A stretch of 64,000 bases of DNA, taken from assembly GCF_904067545.1 (NCBI RefSeq), contig NZ_LR881183.1, positions 748,277 through 812,276 of the forward strand, in the 5' to 3' direction. The stretch comes from Thermococcus camini (GTDB lineage Archaea > Methanobacteriota_B > Thermococci > Thermococcales > Thermococcaceae). This document shows, piece after piece, positions 17,725-26,783 of this stretch. The position numbers and the translations under genes were made by a program. The notes under the pieces are model-generated. The model saw only the letters and a program-made list of their open reading frames with translations. It was not told the DNA's origin and searched no databases. The first letter of the stretch is position 1. The number at the start of each line of letters is the position of its first letter.

Positions 17725-18462
17725 ATGGGGGATGGGATCAGGGTTACCCTTGTCAATTATACAAAAAAACCTCTCGAAACTGTCACTTGGGCGGCACTCA
17801 TAAGCTACTGGGACGGGTGGAAAAGCGAGGCCTTCGAGCGGATTACCGAGAAGGACGTTCGGATGCATCTGCCCCGGGTTTTGGGCTACGGCCATGAATC
17901 AATCCTTGAGCACGCTGTTCTCACCTTCGCGATCGAGGGATGTTCTCGCGTTTGCAGTCACCAGCTCATAAGGCACAGAATAGCAAGCTACACGCAGCAG
18001 AGCCAGCGCTACATCGTGTTGAACCCTGAAGATATCGAAGAGACCTTCGTTATCCCGGAGTCCCTAAAGAACGATCCAGAGCTTCTTGCTGAATGGAAGG
18101 CTCTCATGAAGCGTTCGATAGAGCTGTACAAAAAGACTATCGAGCGGGGAGGCCATCAGGAGGACGCGCGCTTCATCCTTCCTCAGGCGGTGAGGACAAA
18201 GATCGTTATGACTGTGAACCTCCGCGAGCTGAAGCACTTCTTCGGTCTGAGAACCTGTGAGAGGGCCCAGTGGGAGATAAGAGAGGTTGCCTGGAAGATG
18301 CTTGAGGAGATCGCCAAAAACGACGAGCTGAGACCGATTATCAAGTGGGCAAAGCTTGGACCGAGGTGTATTCAGCTCGGCTACTGCCCTGAGAAGGAGC
18401 TCATGCCCCCCGGCTGCTGGAAGAGGACGAAGGAGAGGTGGAAGAGAATAGCAGGAATATAA
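17725..18462 (+). CDS. thyX: FAD-dependent thymidylate synthase ThyX
   Basis: 245 residues containing the ThyX signature RHRIASYTQQSQRY (RHR at 83-85, Ser88), which binds dUMP and FAD. The enzyme makes dTMP from dUMP using methylene-tetrahydrofolate (or the archaeal pterin) and NADPH. The ATG at 17725 follows GGTGG by five bases; a GTG at 17716 is inside that ribosome binding site. The ACT-domain gene starts 27 bases downstream with GGAGGG, so the two are likely co-transcribed. Confidence 0.96.
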   Translation: MGDGIRVTLVNYTKKPLETVTWAALISYWDGWKSEAFERITEKDVRMHLPRVLGYGHESILEHAVLTFAIEGCSRVCSHQLIRHRIASYTQQSQRYIVLNPEDIEETFVIPESLKNDPELLAEWKALMKRSIELYKKTIERGGHQEDARFILPQAVRTKIVMTVNLRELKHFFGLRTCERAQWEIREVAWKMLEEIAKNDELRPIIKWAKLGPRCIQLGYCPEKELMPPGCWKRTKERWKRIAGI

Positions 18463-18489
18463 TCCGTTCCGGCCTTTGGAGGGCAGACA

Positions 18490-19146
18490 ATGAACCCTGG
18501 AAAACCCAGCATAGCTGAGATTGTGCGGGACGAGATAATGAGGCGCCTCTTTGTGAGGGAGTGCATGCGCCTCGGCATCGTTAATTACAGTGCCCTTGCG
18601 AGGATACTCATAGCTGACTCCGGCCTGGATGCATCCATCCCCGCGGTTAAGATGGCCCTGATCCGCCTAGGGGAGGAGCTCAGGGATGAGAGGTCCCTCC
18701 TGGAGGAGCGGGTGGGGAGCGTTGTTGGAAACAGCATCATAGAACTACAATCCGATGTCAGCGTGATAACCGTCTCAAAGGAACACCTTGTCAGGGCCGT
18801 GAAGGATCTGCTGGAAATAATGAGCAAATCGAGGTTCTTCCAGCTGACCCAGACCAGGGACACGTTCACGATCGTCATCGCGAGTGAGGATGAGGCGAAG
18901 GTTCTTGGCCTTGTGAAGGAAGTTGTTGGCATACTGAGGGACCAGACCGCCCTGACTGTGGTCAGCCCCGAGGACATAATTGAAACCCCCGGGGTTGTTG
19001 TGTTCATGACCTCTGCGCTGGCCGCGAACGGGATAAACATAACCCAGGTGATCTCCTGCCACAAGGACACGATTTTTGTTATTGATCGGGAAGAAGCGCC
19101 GAGGGCGTACCAGGTCCTGGAAAGGATCATACGCGGGATGAGGTAA
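18490..19146 (+). CDS. ACT-domain regulatory protein with N-terminal helical/HTH segment, 218 aa
   Basis: The first 75 residues are helical and resemble a winged-helix (IVNYSALARILIADSGLDASIPAVKMALIRL). Two ACT-like regions follow: about 88-140 and 148-216. The second, TPGVVVFMTSALAANGINITQVISCHKDTIFVI, resembles aspartokinase-type ACT domains that bind amino acids. It has no catalytic domain, so it is probably a ligand-sensing regulator. It follows thyX closely; whether it regulates folate, thymidylate or amino-acid genes is unknown. Confidence 0.75.
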   Translation: MNPGKPSIAEIVRDEIMRRLFVRECMRLGIVNYSALARILIADSGLDASIPAVKMALIRLGEELRDERSLLEERVGSVVGNSIIELQSDVSVITVSKEHLVRAVKDLLEIMSKSRFFQLTQTRDTFTIVIASEDEAKVLGLVKEVVGILRDQTALTVVSPEDIIETPGVVVFMTSALAANGINITQVISCHKDTIFVIDREEAPRAYQVLERIIRGMR

Positions 19147-19287
19147 TTCTGTTCCAAATAAAACAGGTTTCTGCTTTTCTGATATATTTGTTACAAAAGT
19201 AATAAAAATGTTTTTTGTTAGCCCACACCGGTGCCGCTTGTTCCGGCATACCAAACGAAATTTGCCAAAGATGGGAGGGATCGGATC

Positions 19288-20916
19288 ATGTCGGACTTTG
19301 GAGTACTCTCACTCCTGCCACCTCTCGTGGCCATCGGTCTCGCCATCCTGACCAAAAGGGTTCTCTTCGCCCTGTTCTTCGGAGTGTGGGTTGGTGGACT
19401 GTTGGTGGCGGGAGGAAACCCCGTAGGAGCCACGACTGAGACCCTAAAGTGGATAGTCTTTAACATAGCGTCCGCCTGGGAGGAGAACGGGCAGATCGTC
19501 ACTGACCTGTGGAACACGAGGATTCTCCTCTTCGATGCACTCATTGGCGCCGGGGTCGCGCTGATATACAAGGCCGGCGGCATGAACGCCATAGCGAAGG
19601 CGGTGACGCGGAAGGTTAAAACGAGCCGTGCAGCCTCGCTGATGGCGGCTATCTTCGGAACGATAATATTCTTCGACGACTACACCAACACCATCATCGT
19701 CGGCAACACAATGAGGCCCATCACGGACAGGGCGAGGGTCTCCAGGGAGTTCTTAGCTTACGCTGATGATTCCACAGCCGCGCCGGTGGCGGTTCTGGCG
19801 GTCGTCTCCACCTGGATCGGTTACGAGCTCGGCCTCCTGAAGGACGCGATAGCGAGCGTCGGTGCGGATATAAGTGCATACTCAGCGTGGTTTGCCAGCT
19901 GGCCCTACAGGTTCTATCCGATTCTGGCGGTCATCCTCGTTTACCTCGTTGCCGCCACCCACAGGCACTACGGCCCGATGCTCCACGCTGAGTACCGCGC
20001 CAGGACCGGGGGCAAAGTCCTCCGCGACGGGGCGCAGCCGATGATGACGACGGAGGTGGACGTTGGAATGCCCCTAGAAGGCAGGGAAAGCGTCTGGGTA
20101 TTTATACTGCCCGTTGCGGCCCTTGTCCTTATGACGTTCCTCGGCCTGTGGGTTACCGGCGGAGGCAGCGCCGCTTACACCAATGGTGGCTTCCAGGAGG
20201 TTCTCTCCAACGCGGACTCAACGTGGGCACTCGTCTGGGGTTCTTTCTCCATGGTCATCGTCGCAATGGTTCTCGTTCTGGCGATGAGGATAATGAGCCT
20301 CGAGGATGTCGAGCACACCCTTGTTGCAGGAATGAAGCAGATGCACTTCGCCATGATGATACTCATCCTCGCGTGGAGCATCAAGAGCGCCTGCGACGCG
20401 GTTGGTACTGCGGACTATATAGTTAGCGTCGCATCGAACGTTCTTTCGCCCGGGTTGGTCCCCTTCGTCGTCTTTGTGGTGGCGGCGTCCATCTCCTTCA
20501 CGACGGGGACGAGCTGGGGAACCTTCGCGATAATGATGCCGATAGCGGTTCCACTATCCTACGGGCTCAGCGGGAGCTTTGGACCGGTCGTCTACGCAAG
20601 CATCGCCTCGGTCTTTGCCGGCGGCGTTTTCGGGGACCACTGTTCACCGATTAGTGACACAACCATCATGAGCTCCATGTTCTCGGGCTGCGATCACATC
20701 GACCACGTGAACACCCAGATACCTTACGCCCTCACCGCGGGCTTCGTCGGCGCTGTCGTGCTCCTGCTCTTTGCCGCGGGGCTGAGGAACGGCTGGTTGC
20801 TGCTAGCCATCGCGGTGCCGCTGCTCGCTGTGCTCCATCGTCTCCTCAGTGGATGGTACGGCAAAAAGGCCGGAATCCCGCACGGAAAGGTCTATCTCTA
20901 CACTGTGGGGGATTGA
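19288..20916 (+). CDS. Na+/H+ antiporter, NhaC family
   Basis: 542 residues, about 12 membrane helices. Strong NhaC-type signatures are present: IIFFDDYTNTIIVGNTMRPITD, STAAPVAVLAVVSTW, SFTTGTSWGTFAIMMPIAVPL and GDHCSPISDTTIMSS. It exchanges Na+ for protons at the cytoplasmic membrane; some family members instead take up organic acids or lysine. The start at 19288 (MSDFGVLSLLPP) is chosen for GGAGGGATC upstream, removing a polar 19-residue extension. A terminator-like T run follows at 20917-20935. Confidence 0.9.
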   Translation: MSDFGVLSLLPPLVAIGLAILTKRVLFALFFGVWVGGLLVAGGNPVGATTETLKWIVFNIASAWEENGQIVTDLWNTRILLFDALIGAGVALIYKAGGMNAIAKAVTRKVKTSRAASLMAAIFGTIIFFDDYTNTIIVGNTMRPITDRARVSREFLAYADDSTAAPVAVLAVVSTWIGYELGLLKDAIASVGADISAYSAWFASWPYRFYPILAVILVYLVAATHRHYGPMLHAEYRARTGGKVLRDGAQPMMTTEVDVGMPLEGRESVWVFILPVAALVLMTFLGLWVTGGGSAAYTNGGFQEVLSNADSTWALVWGSFSMVIVAMVLVLAMRIMSLEDVEHTLVAGMKQMHFAMMILILAWSIKSACDAVGTADYIVSVASNVLSPGLVPFVVFVVAASISFTTGTSWGTFAIMMPIAVPLSYGLSGSFGPVVYASIASVFAGGVFGDHCSPISDTTIMSSMFSGCDHIDHVNTQIPYALTAGFVGAVVLLLFAAGLRNGWLLLAIAVPLLAVLHRLLSGWYGKKAGIPHGKVYLYTVGD

Positions 20917-20935
20917 TTCCTTTTTTCTTTCTCCC
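20917..20935 (+). terminator. T-rich terminator after the NhaC gene
   Basis: TTCCTTTTTTCTTTCTC begins at the stop codon of the antiporter gene. Confidence 0.45.
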
Positions 20936-20995
20936 GCATCGGGTTCCAAACCAACGGTTTAAGAAACGCTTTTTATATCTCTTTCTATGGTTTCT

Positions 20996-21703
20996 ATGGG
21001 GATAAACGTGAAAACGAAGAGCTGGGAAGTTGAAATCTCTCACCCGTGGGACAGCCTTCAGGTTATCCTCAGCGAGCCTGAGAAAACCCTCCCATTCTTC
21101 CCGTACTTCGAGGATATCCGGGGCGACAGGGTTCGCTTCAAAGTGCCCCGCTTCATCTTCAACTTCGGCTACGAGTTCAAACTAACCGTGGGATTCCAGG
21201 AACACCGTGCCGTTTACACGTTCACCGGGGATAAGGGAATACTGACAATAACTTTCGAGATAGGGGGAGAGAAGCTCAGGGTAACCGCGAGCTGGGCCGG
21301 CTTTGGGGAGGCGCTGATGGGCAGACCGTTGGAGAACTTCGCCAGGGGTATAGCCGAGGCCATTAGGGACTTCTGCAGTGCCCAGGCAAGCTGTCCCAGG
21401 GCGAGGATACAGAACGGCAAGGGCGTCGTTGAGAGGATAACCCCGGAAACCGCCCCTGCTCTGATAAAAAGGGTCTCTTGGGAGCTCAAAGGGGAGGACT
21501 TTATTATTGAGGGGCGGGCGGAGGATGGAACGTTTTTATCCGCCGCTGTCCGTGGAGGAAAGCTCACCCGGCTTACTGTTAGGGATCCCGAGGGCAAAAA
21601 GAGCATTATCGAGGCTGATATTCCCGTGCTGGAGCTAGGAGGAGACCTCTTCGAGGGGCTGCCCCTCAACAGGGAGTTCACAATAGAAGTTAAGAGGGCT
21701 TAA
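20996..21703 (+). CDS. Uncharacterised Thermococcales protein, about 235 aa
   Basis: The product is soluble and beta-rich. The first half (HPWDSLQVILSEPEKTLPFFPYFEDIRGDRVRFK ... RGIAEAIRDFC) has the strand-strand-long helix pattern of SRPBCC/START-like lipid-binding folds; this is inference from pattern only. A pair of Cys (CSAQASC) sits mid-protein. TATA (TTTTTATATC) is at 20970-20979, so the in-frame ATG at 20987 is too close. The ATG at 20996 (possibly leaderless) or GTG 21008 is more likely. It ends overlapping the convergent HIT gene by four bases. Confidence 0.65.
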   Translation: MGINVKTKSWEVEISHPWDSLQVILSEPEKTLPFFPYFEDIRGDRVRFKVPRFIFNFGYEFKLTVGFQEHRAVYTFTGDKGILTITFEIGGEKLRVTASWAGFGEALMGRPLENFARGIAEAIRDFCSAQASCPRARIQNGKGVVERITPETAPALIKRVSWELKGEDFIIEGRAEDGTFLSAAVRGGKLTRLTVRDPEGKKSIIEADIPVLELGGDLFEGLPLNREFTIEVKRA

Positions 21704-22200
21704 AGCCCTGCCTCCCCCACTATTTCATCTATCGCCTTCTTCAGCTCGTCGTAGGCTTCTTCCAGCGACTCGGGGATTACCTTGGTGTCCGCTATCACCG
21801 GCATGAAGTTGGTGTCGCCGTTCCAGCGCGGGACGATGTGGAGGTGCACGTGGTCGTCTATTCCGGCGCCGGCAACCCTGCCGAGGTTCACGCCCATGTT
21901 GAAGCCGTGGGGGTTCATGGTTCTCCTCAGGGCCTTTATCATGAGCTGGGAGAGCCTCGTTATTTCAAGAAGCTCCTCCTCGGTCAGGTCTTCCCACTTC
22001 CCGACGTGTCTATAGGGAGCTATCATGACGTGCCCGGGATTGTACGGGTAGTTGTTCATGATTATGAAACAGTGCTTCCCGCGGTAGAGAATGAGCCTCT
22101 CCCTGTCGCGGTTTTCCTTTGGGAAGTCACAGAAAATGCAACCATCGTGTTTGGGTGAGCGTATGTACTCGATCCTCCATGGTGCCCAAAGGGTTTTCAT
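21700..22200 (-). CDS. HIT-family nucleotide hydrolase/transferase (Fhit/Ap4A-like)
   Basis: 166 residues with the histidine triad DHVHLHIVPRW (His117, 119, 121) and an N-terminal CIFC pair that, in related proteins, helps bind zinc. NYPYNPGHVMIAPYRHV is typical of the GalT/Fhit/Ap4A phosphorylase branch. The enzyme would cleave dinucleoside polyphosphates or nucleotide phosphoramidates in the cytosol. Its GAGGT site precedes the ATG at 22200. Confidence 0.92.
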   Translation of the reverse strand: MKTLWAPWRIEYIRSPKHDGCIFCDFPKENRDRERLILYRGKHCFIIMNNYPYNPGHVMIAPYRHVGKWEDLTEEELLEITRLSQLMIKALRRTMNPHGFNMGVNLGRVAGAGIDDHVHLHIVPRWNGDTNFMPVIADTKVIPESLEEAYDELKKAIDEIVGEAGL

Positions 22201-22312
22201 AACCTCACCTCCAGTGGGAGAAACGGGGGTAGGTTAAAAGCTTTTTTGAGGTGGGCATGATCATCCAACAAAGCTTTTAACTCCACCCTTCTACTCACCC
22301 CAGGTGATAGAT

Positions 22313-23548
22313 ATGAAGCAGAGAAAGGGACTTCTTATAATCCTCGATGGTCTCGGAGACAGGCCGATAGAGGAGTTCGGGGGAAAGACCCCACTGGAGT
22401 ACGCGGACACTCCGAACATGGACAGGCTCGCCAGGATGGGAATCCTCGGCCAGCAGGATCCGATAAAGCCCGGTCAGCCGGCCGGAAGCGATACCGCCCA
22501 CCTGAGCATCTTCGGCTACGACCCCTACAAGGTTTACCGCGGCAGGGGCTATCTCGAGGCGATGGGAGTGGGCCTCGACCTGAGTGAGGACGACTTAGCT
22601 TTCCGCGTGAATTTCGCCACCATCGAGAACGGAGTCATCACCGACAGGAGGGCTGGCAGGATAAGCACGGAAGAAGCGCACGAGCTGGCGAGGGCCATTC
22701 AGGAGAACGTTAAGCTTCCGGTTGAGTTCATCTTTGTAGGGGCCACAGGCCACAGAGCCGTTCTGGTCCTCAGGGGCATGGCCTCTGGCTATAAAGTCGG
22801 CGAGAACGACCCCCACGAGGCCGGAAAACCACCGCACAAGTTCACCTGGGAGGACGAGGAGAGCAGGAAAGTTGCCGAAATCCTTGAGGAGTTCGTCCAG
22901 AAGGCCCATGAGGTTCTTGAAAAGCACCCGGTCAATGAGAAGCGCAGGAAGGAGGGCAAGCCGGTAGCTAACTACCTGCTCATCCGCGGTGCCGGAACCT
23001 ACCCGGACATACCTATGAAGTTCACCGAGCAGTGGAAGGTAAAGACAGCGGCAGTTGTTGCGGTTTCCCTCGTCAAGGGCGTCGCAAGGGCCATAGGCTT
23101 CGACATATACACGCCAGAGGGCGCGACTGGGGAATACAACACCGACGAGATGGCGAAGGCAAGGAAGGTCGTTGAGCTGCTCAAGGGCTACGACTTTGTC
23201 TTCCTACACTTCAAGCCGACCGATGCAGCGGGCCACGACAACAACCCGAGGCTCAAGGTCGAGATGATAGAGAAGGCCGACAGGATGATAGGCTACATTA
23301 TCGACAGCATCGACCTCGAAGACGTCGTCATCGCCATCACCGGTGACCACAGTACGCCCTGTGAGGTCATGAACCACAGCGGCGATCCGGTTCCGGTTCT
23401 CATCGCAGGTGGTGACGTCAGGGCCGATCACACCGAGAGCTTCGGCGAGCGCGAGTGCATGCGCGGCGGCCTCGGCAGGATAAAGGGCCACGATATCGTA
23501 CCGGTGATGATGGACCTCATGAACCGCTCCGAGAAGTTTGGGGCCTGA
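22313..23548 (+). CDS. apgM: 2,3-bisphosphoglycerate-independent phosphoglycerate mutase, archaeal type
   Basis: 411 residues of the alkaline phosphatase superfamily. Motifs: LLIILDGLGDRP (Asp12, metal), AGSDTAHLSIFGYDP (Ser59, the phosphorylated nucleophile), FLHFKPTDAAGHDNN and AITGDHSTPC (C-terminal metal ligands). It interconverts 3- and 2-phosphoglycerate in the modified Embden-Meyerhof pathway. The start at 22313 follows AGGTGATAGAT; GTG 22304 lies in that site. No TATCAC-N5-GTGATA glycolytic operator was seen upstream. The next two genes follow in the same order as PF1959-PF1961 in P. furiosus, as I recall that locus. Confidence 0.95.
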   Translation: MKQRKGLLIILDGLGDRPIEEFGGKTPLEYADTPNMDRLARMGILGQQDPIKPGQPAGSDTAHLSIFGYDPYKVYRGRGYLEAMGVGLDLSEDDLAFRVNFATIENGVITDRRAGRISTEEAHELARAIQENVKLPVEFIFVGATGHRAVLVLRGMASGYKVGENDPHEAGKPPHKFTWEDEESRKVAEILEEFVQKAHEVLEKHPVNEKRRKEGKPVANYLLIRGAGTYPDIPMKFTEQWKVKTAAVVAVSLVKGVARAIGFDIYTPEGATGEYNTDEMAKARKVVELLKGYDFVFLHFKPTDAAGHDNNPRLKVEMIEKADRMIGYIIDSIDLEDVVIAITGDHSTPCEVMNHSGDPVPVLIAGGDVRADHTESFGERECMRGGLGRIKGHDIVPVMMDLMNRSEKFGA

Positions 23549-23646
23549 TTCAATCCCTCTTTTGTTTCTCAGGTTTGTCCACTCATCTAAGCGTTAAGAC
23601 GCAAACCTTAATAAGTTCGGAAACCTAAGGCTTTTAGGTGTCAGCC

Positions 23647-24465
23647 ATGAAAGACCTAAAGGTTATCGGTGATGATAAAGTTACTTCTATAGGTCTTGGG
23701 ACGTGGGGTATAGGAGGTTATGAAAGCCCAGACTACTCCCGCGACAGAGAGAGCGTTGAGGTTCTGAGATACGGCCTTGAGCTGGGGATTAATCTCATCG
23801 ACACAGCTGAATTCTACGGGGCCGGTCACAGCGAAGAACTCGTTGGAAAGGCGATAAAGGGCTTTGACAGGGAAGAGCTTTTCATAATCAGCAAGATATG
23901 GCCGAGTCACTTCGGCTACAGTCAAGCCAAGAAGGCCGCGAGAGGGAGTATAAAAAGGCTCGGCACCTACATAGACTTCTACCTTCTCCACTGGCCCGGT
24001 GACAGCTGGAGGAAGATAGAGGAAACCCTCCACGCTCTGGAGGAACTCGTTGATGAAGGATTGATTCGTTACATCGGCGTGAGCAACTTCGACCTTGAGC
24101 TATTAAAACGCTCCCAGGAGGCCATGAGGAGGCACGAGATAGTCGCCAACGAGGTGAAGTATTCTCTCAGAGATAGATGGCCCGAAACGAGCGGCCTTCT
24201 CGACTACATGAAGCGCGAAAAAATAGCGCTCATAGCCTACACCCCCCTCGAAAAAGGCTCGCTCGCGAGGAACCCCTGCCTGGAGGAAATTGGAAAGAAA
24301 TACGGGAAGACCTCTGCCCAGGTCGCCCTCAACTACCTCATCTGGGAGGAGAACGTTGTTGCAATTCCAAAGGCCGGCAGGAAGGAGCACGTCGAGGAGA
24401 ACGCCGGTGCGATGGAGTGGAGACTTTCGAAGGAAGATAGGGAAAAGGCAAGGGGGTGCGTCTGA
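23647..24465 (+). CDS. Aldo/keto reductase, AdhD-like alcohol dehydrogenase
   Basis: 272 residues forming a TIM-barrel AKR. The catalytic tetrad is complete: Asp52 and Tyr57 (DTAEFYG), Lys83 (ISKIWP) and His115 (LLHWPGD); the GVSNF and IPKAG cofactor motifs are also there. The P. furiosus neighbour AdhD is a thermostable secondary-alcohol dehydrogenase, so this is probably its orthologue. The start at 23647 follows AGGTGTCAGCC, with a TATA box (ACCTTAATAAG) at about 23606-23616. The stop overlaps the first base of the next gene, so both are in one operon. Confidence 0.9.
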   Translation: MKDLKVIGDDKVTSIGLGTWGIGGYESPDYSRDRESVEVLRYGLELGINLIDTAEFYGAGHSEELVGKAIKGFDREELFIISKIWPSHFGYSQAKKAARGSIKRLGTYIDFYLLHWPGDSWRKIEETLHALEELVDEGLIRYIGVSNFDLELLKRSQEAMRRHEIVANEVKYSLRDRWPETSGLLDYMKREKIALIAYTPLEKGSLARNPCLEEIGKKYGKTSAQVALNYLIWEENVVAIPKAGRKEHVEENAGAMEWRLSKEDREKARGCV

Positions 24466-26321
24466 TGTTCGCCTATCAGAACAAAATCGCTCGCGTTAAC
24501 CTGAGCAGGGGAAAGGTCACCTACGAGGAACTGCCCGATGAGATAATCAGGAAGTTCATAGGTGGCAAAGGCCTCGGCTACTATCTGATTTACCGCGAGG
24601 TTCCACCCGGCACGGATCCACTCAGTCCAGCGAACAAGTTCGTCTTCGCTCCGGGAGGATTAACCGGCCTGGTGCCGGGTTCAAGCAAGGTCATAGCGGT
24701 GAGCAAGAGTCCGGAGACGAGACTTATCAGTGATTCAAGCGGTGGAGACGCCTTTGGCCCAAAGCTCAAGGGCCATTTCGATGCCCTAATCATCGAGGGA
24801 AAGAGTGAGGAGCCAGTTTATCTCTACGTTCACGATGGAGAAGTCGAGATTAGGGACGCGAGCCACCTCTGGGGCAGGGGCAACTACGAAGTGGCTAAAG
24901 AGCTGTGGAAGGAGCACCTGAAGGCGAGCATGGCCCTAATAGGCCCCGCCGGAGAGAATCTGAGCAGAATAGCCAACGTCATCTACGACACCGAGAGAGC
25001 CAGCGGGAGGGGCGGTCTCGGAGCGGTTCTCGGAAGCAAGAGGGTCAAAGCAGTTGTAGTCGAACCCGGCGAGAAGCCCAAGGTGACCAACCCCGAGGAG
25101 TTCCAGAGGCTATGGCAGAGCTTTTACGACCACTTCGCCACCGACCCCAAGTACGAGCACACGAGGAACTACGGAACGAGCGACGCCTTAAGGAGCGCCG
25201 CCTCGCTCGGAATGAGCCCGGCTTACAACTTCTCAAGGCCCTACATCCCGGACGAGCTGGCGAGCAAGTTAGCTGGAGACGAGGTCAAGAAGTATGAAGT
25301 TGAGCCGGAATGGTTTGTCCACGGCAAGAGCTGTCCGATAAAGTGCGCCCGCTACGTTGAGGTGGAATACAAAGGTAGGAAAATCCGCGTCAAGCCCGAA
25401 TACGAGAGCATAGCGATGCTCGGAGCGGCTACCGGCGTCTTCAACTTCCCGGCGGTGGCTTACTTCAACTGGCTCGTGAACGACCTCGGGTTAGATAGCA
25501 TAGCGACAGGGGCCACCATCGGTTGGTTCTTCGAGATGGTCGAGCGCGGGCTTGTGAGCGAAGAAGAAATCGGCTTCCCAGTCAAGGGCTTTGGCGACGA
25601 GAAGGCTGAGGAGAAGCTCATCATGCTGATGGCGGAGAGAAAGGGCATCGGCGCGGTTCTGGCGGACGGTGTTAAGCGCGCCTGCGAGCGCTTAGGTAGG
25701 GGCTGCGAGTTCGCCGTCCAAGTGAAGGGCATGGAGAGCCCCGCCTGGGATCCGCGCGGAAGGAGAACCTACGCTTTGAGCTACGCCACTGCCGACGTTG
25801 GTGCGAGCCACCTCCGCGGTTGGCCGAGGCCGCATCAGCTTCCGGAGCAGGGGCCGGCAAAGGAACTGGTGCCCTCGATGATAGAGGGCAGGGACGAGAG
25901 CTACATCACCGACATGCTCGGAACATGTAAGTTCGTCCCCTACAAGATGGAGGAGTTAGCCAGGCTCTATTCCCTTGCCACCGGCGAGGAGTGGACCGTT
26001 GAGAAGCTCAGGAAAGTGGCTCAAGCGGTCGAGAGCATTGCCAGGATACACGACGCCCTCGACTGGGTAACCCCGCCGATGGACGACACGGTTCCGCCGC
26101 GCTGGTGGGAGCCAGAGCCAGAAGGCCCTGCAAAGGGCAATAAGGCCTTCATAGACTACAACGACTTCCTTGAGGCGAGGAGGGAGTTCTACAGGCTCAG
26201 AGGCTGGCACGAGGAGCTCGGCGTTCCGTTGCCTGGGACGATGGAAGAGCTCGGCTATCCTGAGTTTAAGGGAGATGCTGAGAGGGCGTTGGAGGTGGTG
26301 AAGAGGAGAGTGGGGCTTTGA
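24465..26321 (+). CDS. wor4: Tungsten-containing aldehyde:ferredoxin oxidoreductase family protein, WOR4-like
   Basis: 618 residues across the AOR N-terminal and C-terminal domains (GGKGLGYYLIYREVPPGTDPLSPANKFVFAPG is cut here only for reading; key is the GGKGLG turn). Pterin-binding segments RASGRGGLGAVLGSK and SPAWDPRGR are present. Iron-sulfur ligands Cys290, Cys294 and Cys488 remain, but the position of the first Cys of the usual CxxCxxxC is Gly287. The enzyme class oxidises aldehydes with ferredoxin. P. furiosus WOR4, encoded next to AdhD, is reported to hold a three-iron cluster, which fits. The ATG at 24465 overlaps the upstream stop. Natural substrate unknown. Confidence 0.9.
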   Translation: MFAYQNKIARVNLSRGKVTYEELPDEIIRKFIGGKGLGYYLIYREVPPGTDPLSPANKFVFAPGGLTGLVPGSSKVIAVSKSPETRLISDSSGGDAFGPKLKGHFDALIIEGKSEEPVYLYVHDGEVEIRDASHLWGRGNYEVAKELWKEHLKASMALIGPAGENLSRIANVIYDTERASGRGGLGAVLGSKRVKAVVVEPGEKPKVTNPEEFQRLWQSFYDHFATDPKYEHTRNYGTSDALRSAASLGMSPAYNFSRPYIPDELASKLAGDEVKKYEVEPEWFVHGKSCPIKCARYVEVEYKGRKIRVKPEYESIAMLGAATGVFNFPAVAYFNWLVNDLGLDSIATGATIGWFFEMVERGLVSEEEIGFPVKGFGDEKAEEKLIMLMAERKGIGAVLADGVKRACERLGRGCEFAVQVKGMESPAWDPRGRRTYALSYATADVGASHLRGWPRPHQLPEQGPAKELVPSMIEGRDESYITDMLGTCKFVPYKMEELARLYSLATGEEWTVEKLRKVAQAVESIARIHDALDWVTPPMDDTVPPRWWEPEPEGPAKGNKAFIDYNDFLEARREFYRLRGWHEELGVPLPGTMEELGYPEFKGDAERALEVVKRRVGL

Positions 26322-26327
26322 GGCCCC

Positions 26328-26754
26328 TCACTTTTCCATTACCTTCCACACCCTCTCCCATTCTGATATTACCTCCTGGACAATGCTCCTATTTGCCGGC
26401 TCAAACCCGAGCACGCTCCAGTCGGTCGTGTTTATGACGACGCGGTAGTAGGTTCCATTGACTGAGTAACACGTTGAGCCGATGCATTTAATCGTGTAGT
26501 TGGCGTAGACGATGGCCGTTGCAGTTTCGTTGGGCCAGGCACAAAGAGTGATCCCCCTACACTGCCAGTCCGGGTTCTGCTGGTAGCAGTGGTCAAGGCC
26601 GTGGAGGCTATTTTATCCAGAAAAATCATATAGTCGGAAGAGAGATGTCCTGGTCGTTGTGGGTGTTGAAATCTTCCCAGAGCAAGCCTAATCCTAACGC
26701 CAGCAGCAAAAGAACAAAAAATGCAAGCAAGTGACTGCGTTTTGGGTTGTTCAT
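26328..26754 (-). pseudogene. Frame-disrupted small secreted or membrane-anchored Cys-rich protein
   Basis: The ATG at 26754 follows GGTGAAGGGT and opens a signal peptide or anchor (MNNPKRSHLLAFFVLLLLALG...). This frame ends at a TGA after about 43 codons. From about 26600 a different frame continues convincingly to the stop at 26328: CYQQNPDW, QCRGITLCAW, CIGSTCYSVNGTYYRVV, WERVWKVMEK. The net shift is one base, and an A-run near 26607-26610 is a plausible slip site. So this looks like one gene broken by indels, in an operon with the secreted-protein gene 29 bases upstream. Sequencing error is the main alternative. Confidence 0.6.
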
Positions 26755-26783
26755 ACCCTTCACCAGTATTGTTTTTTGGGTTT

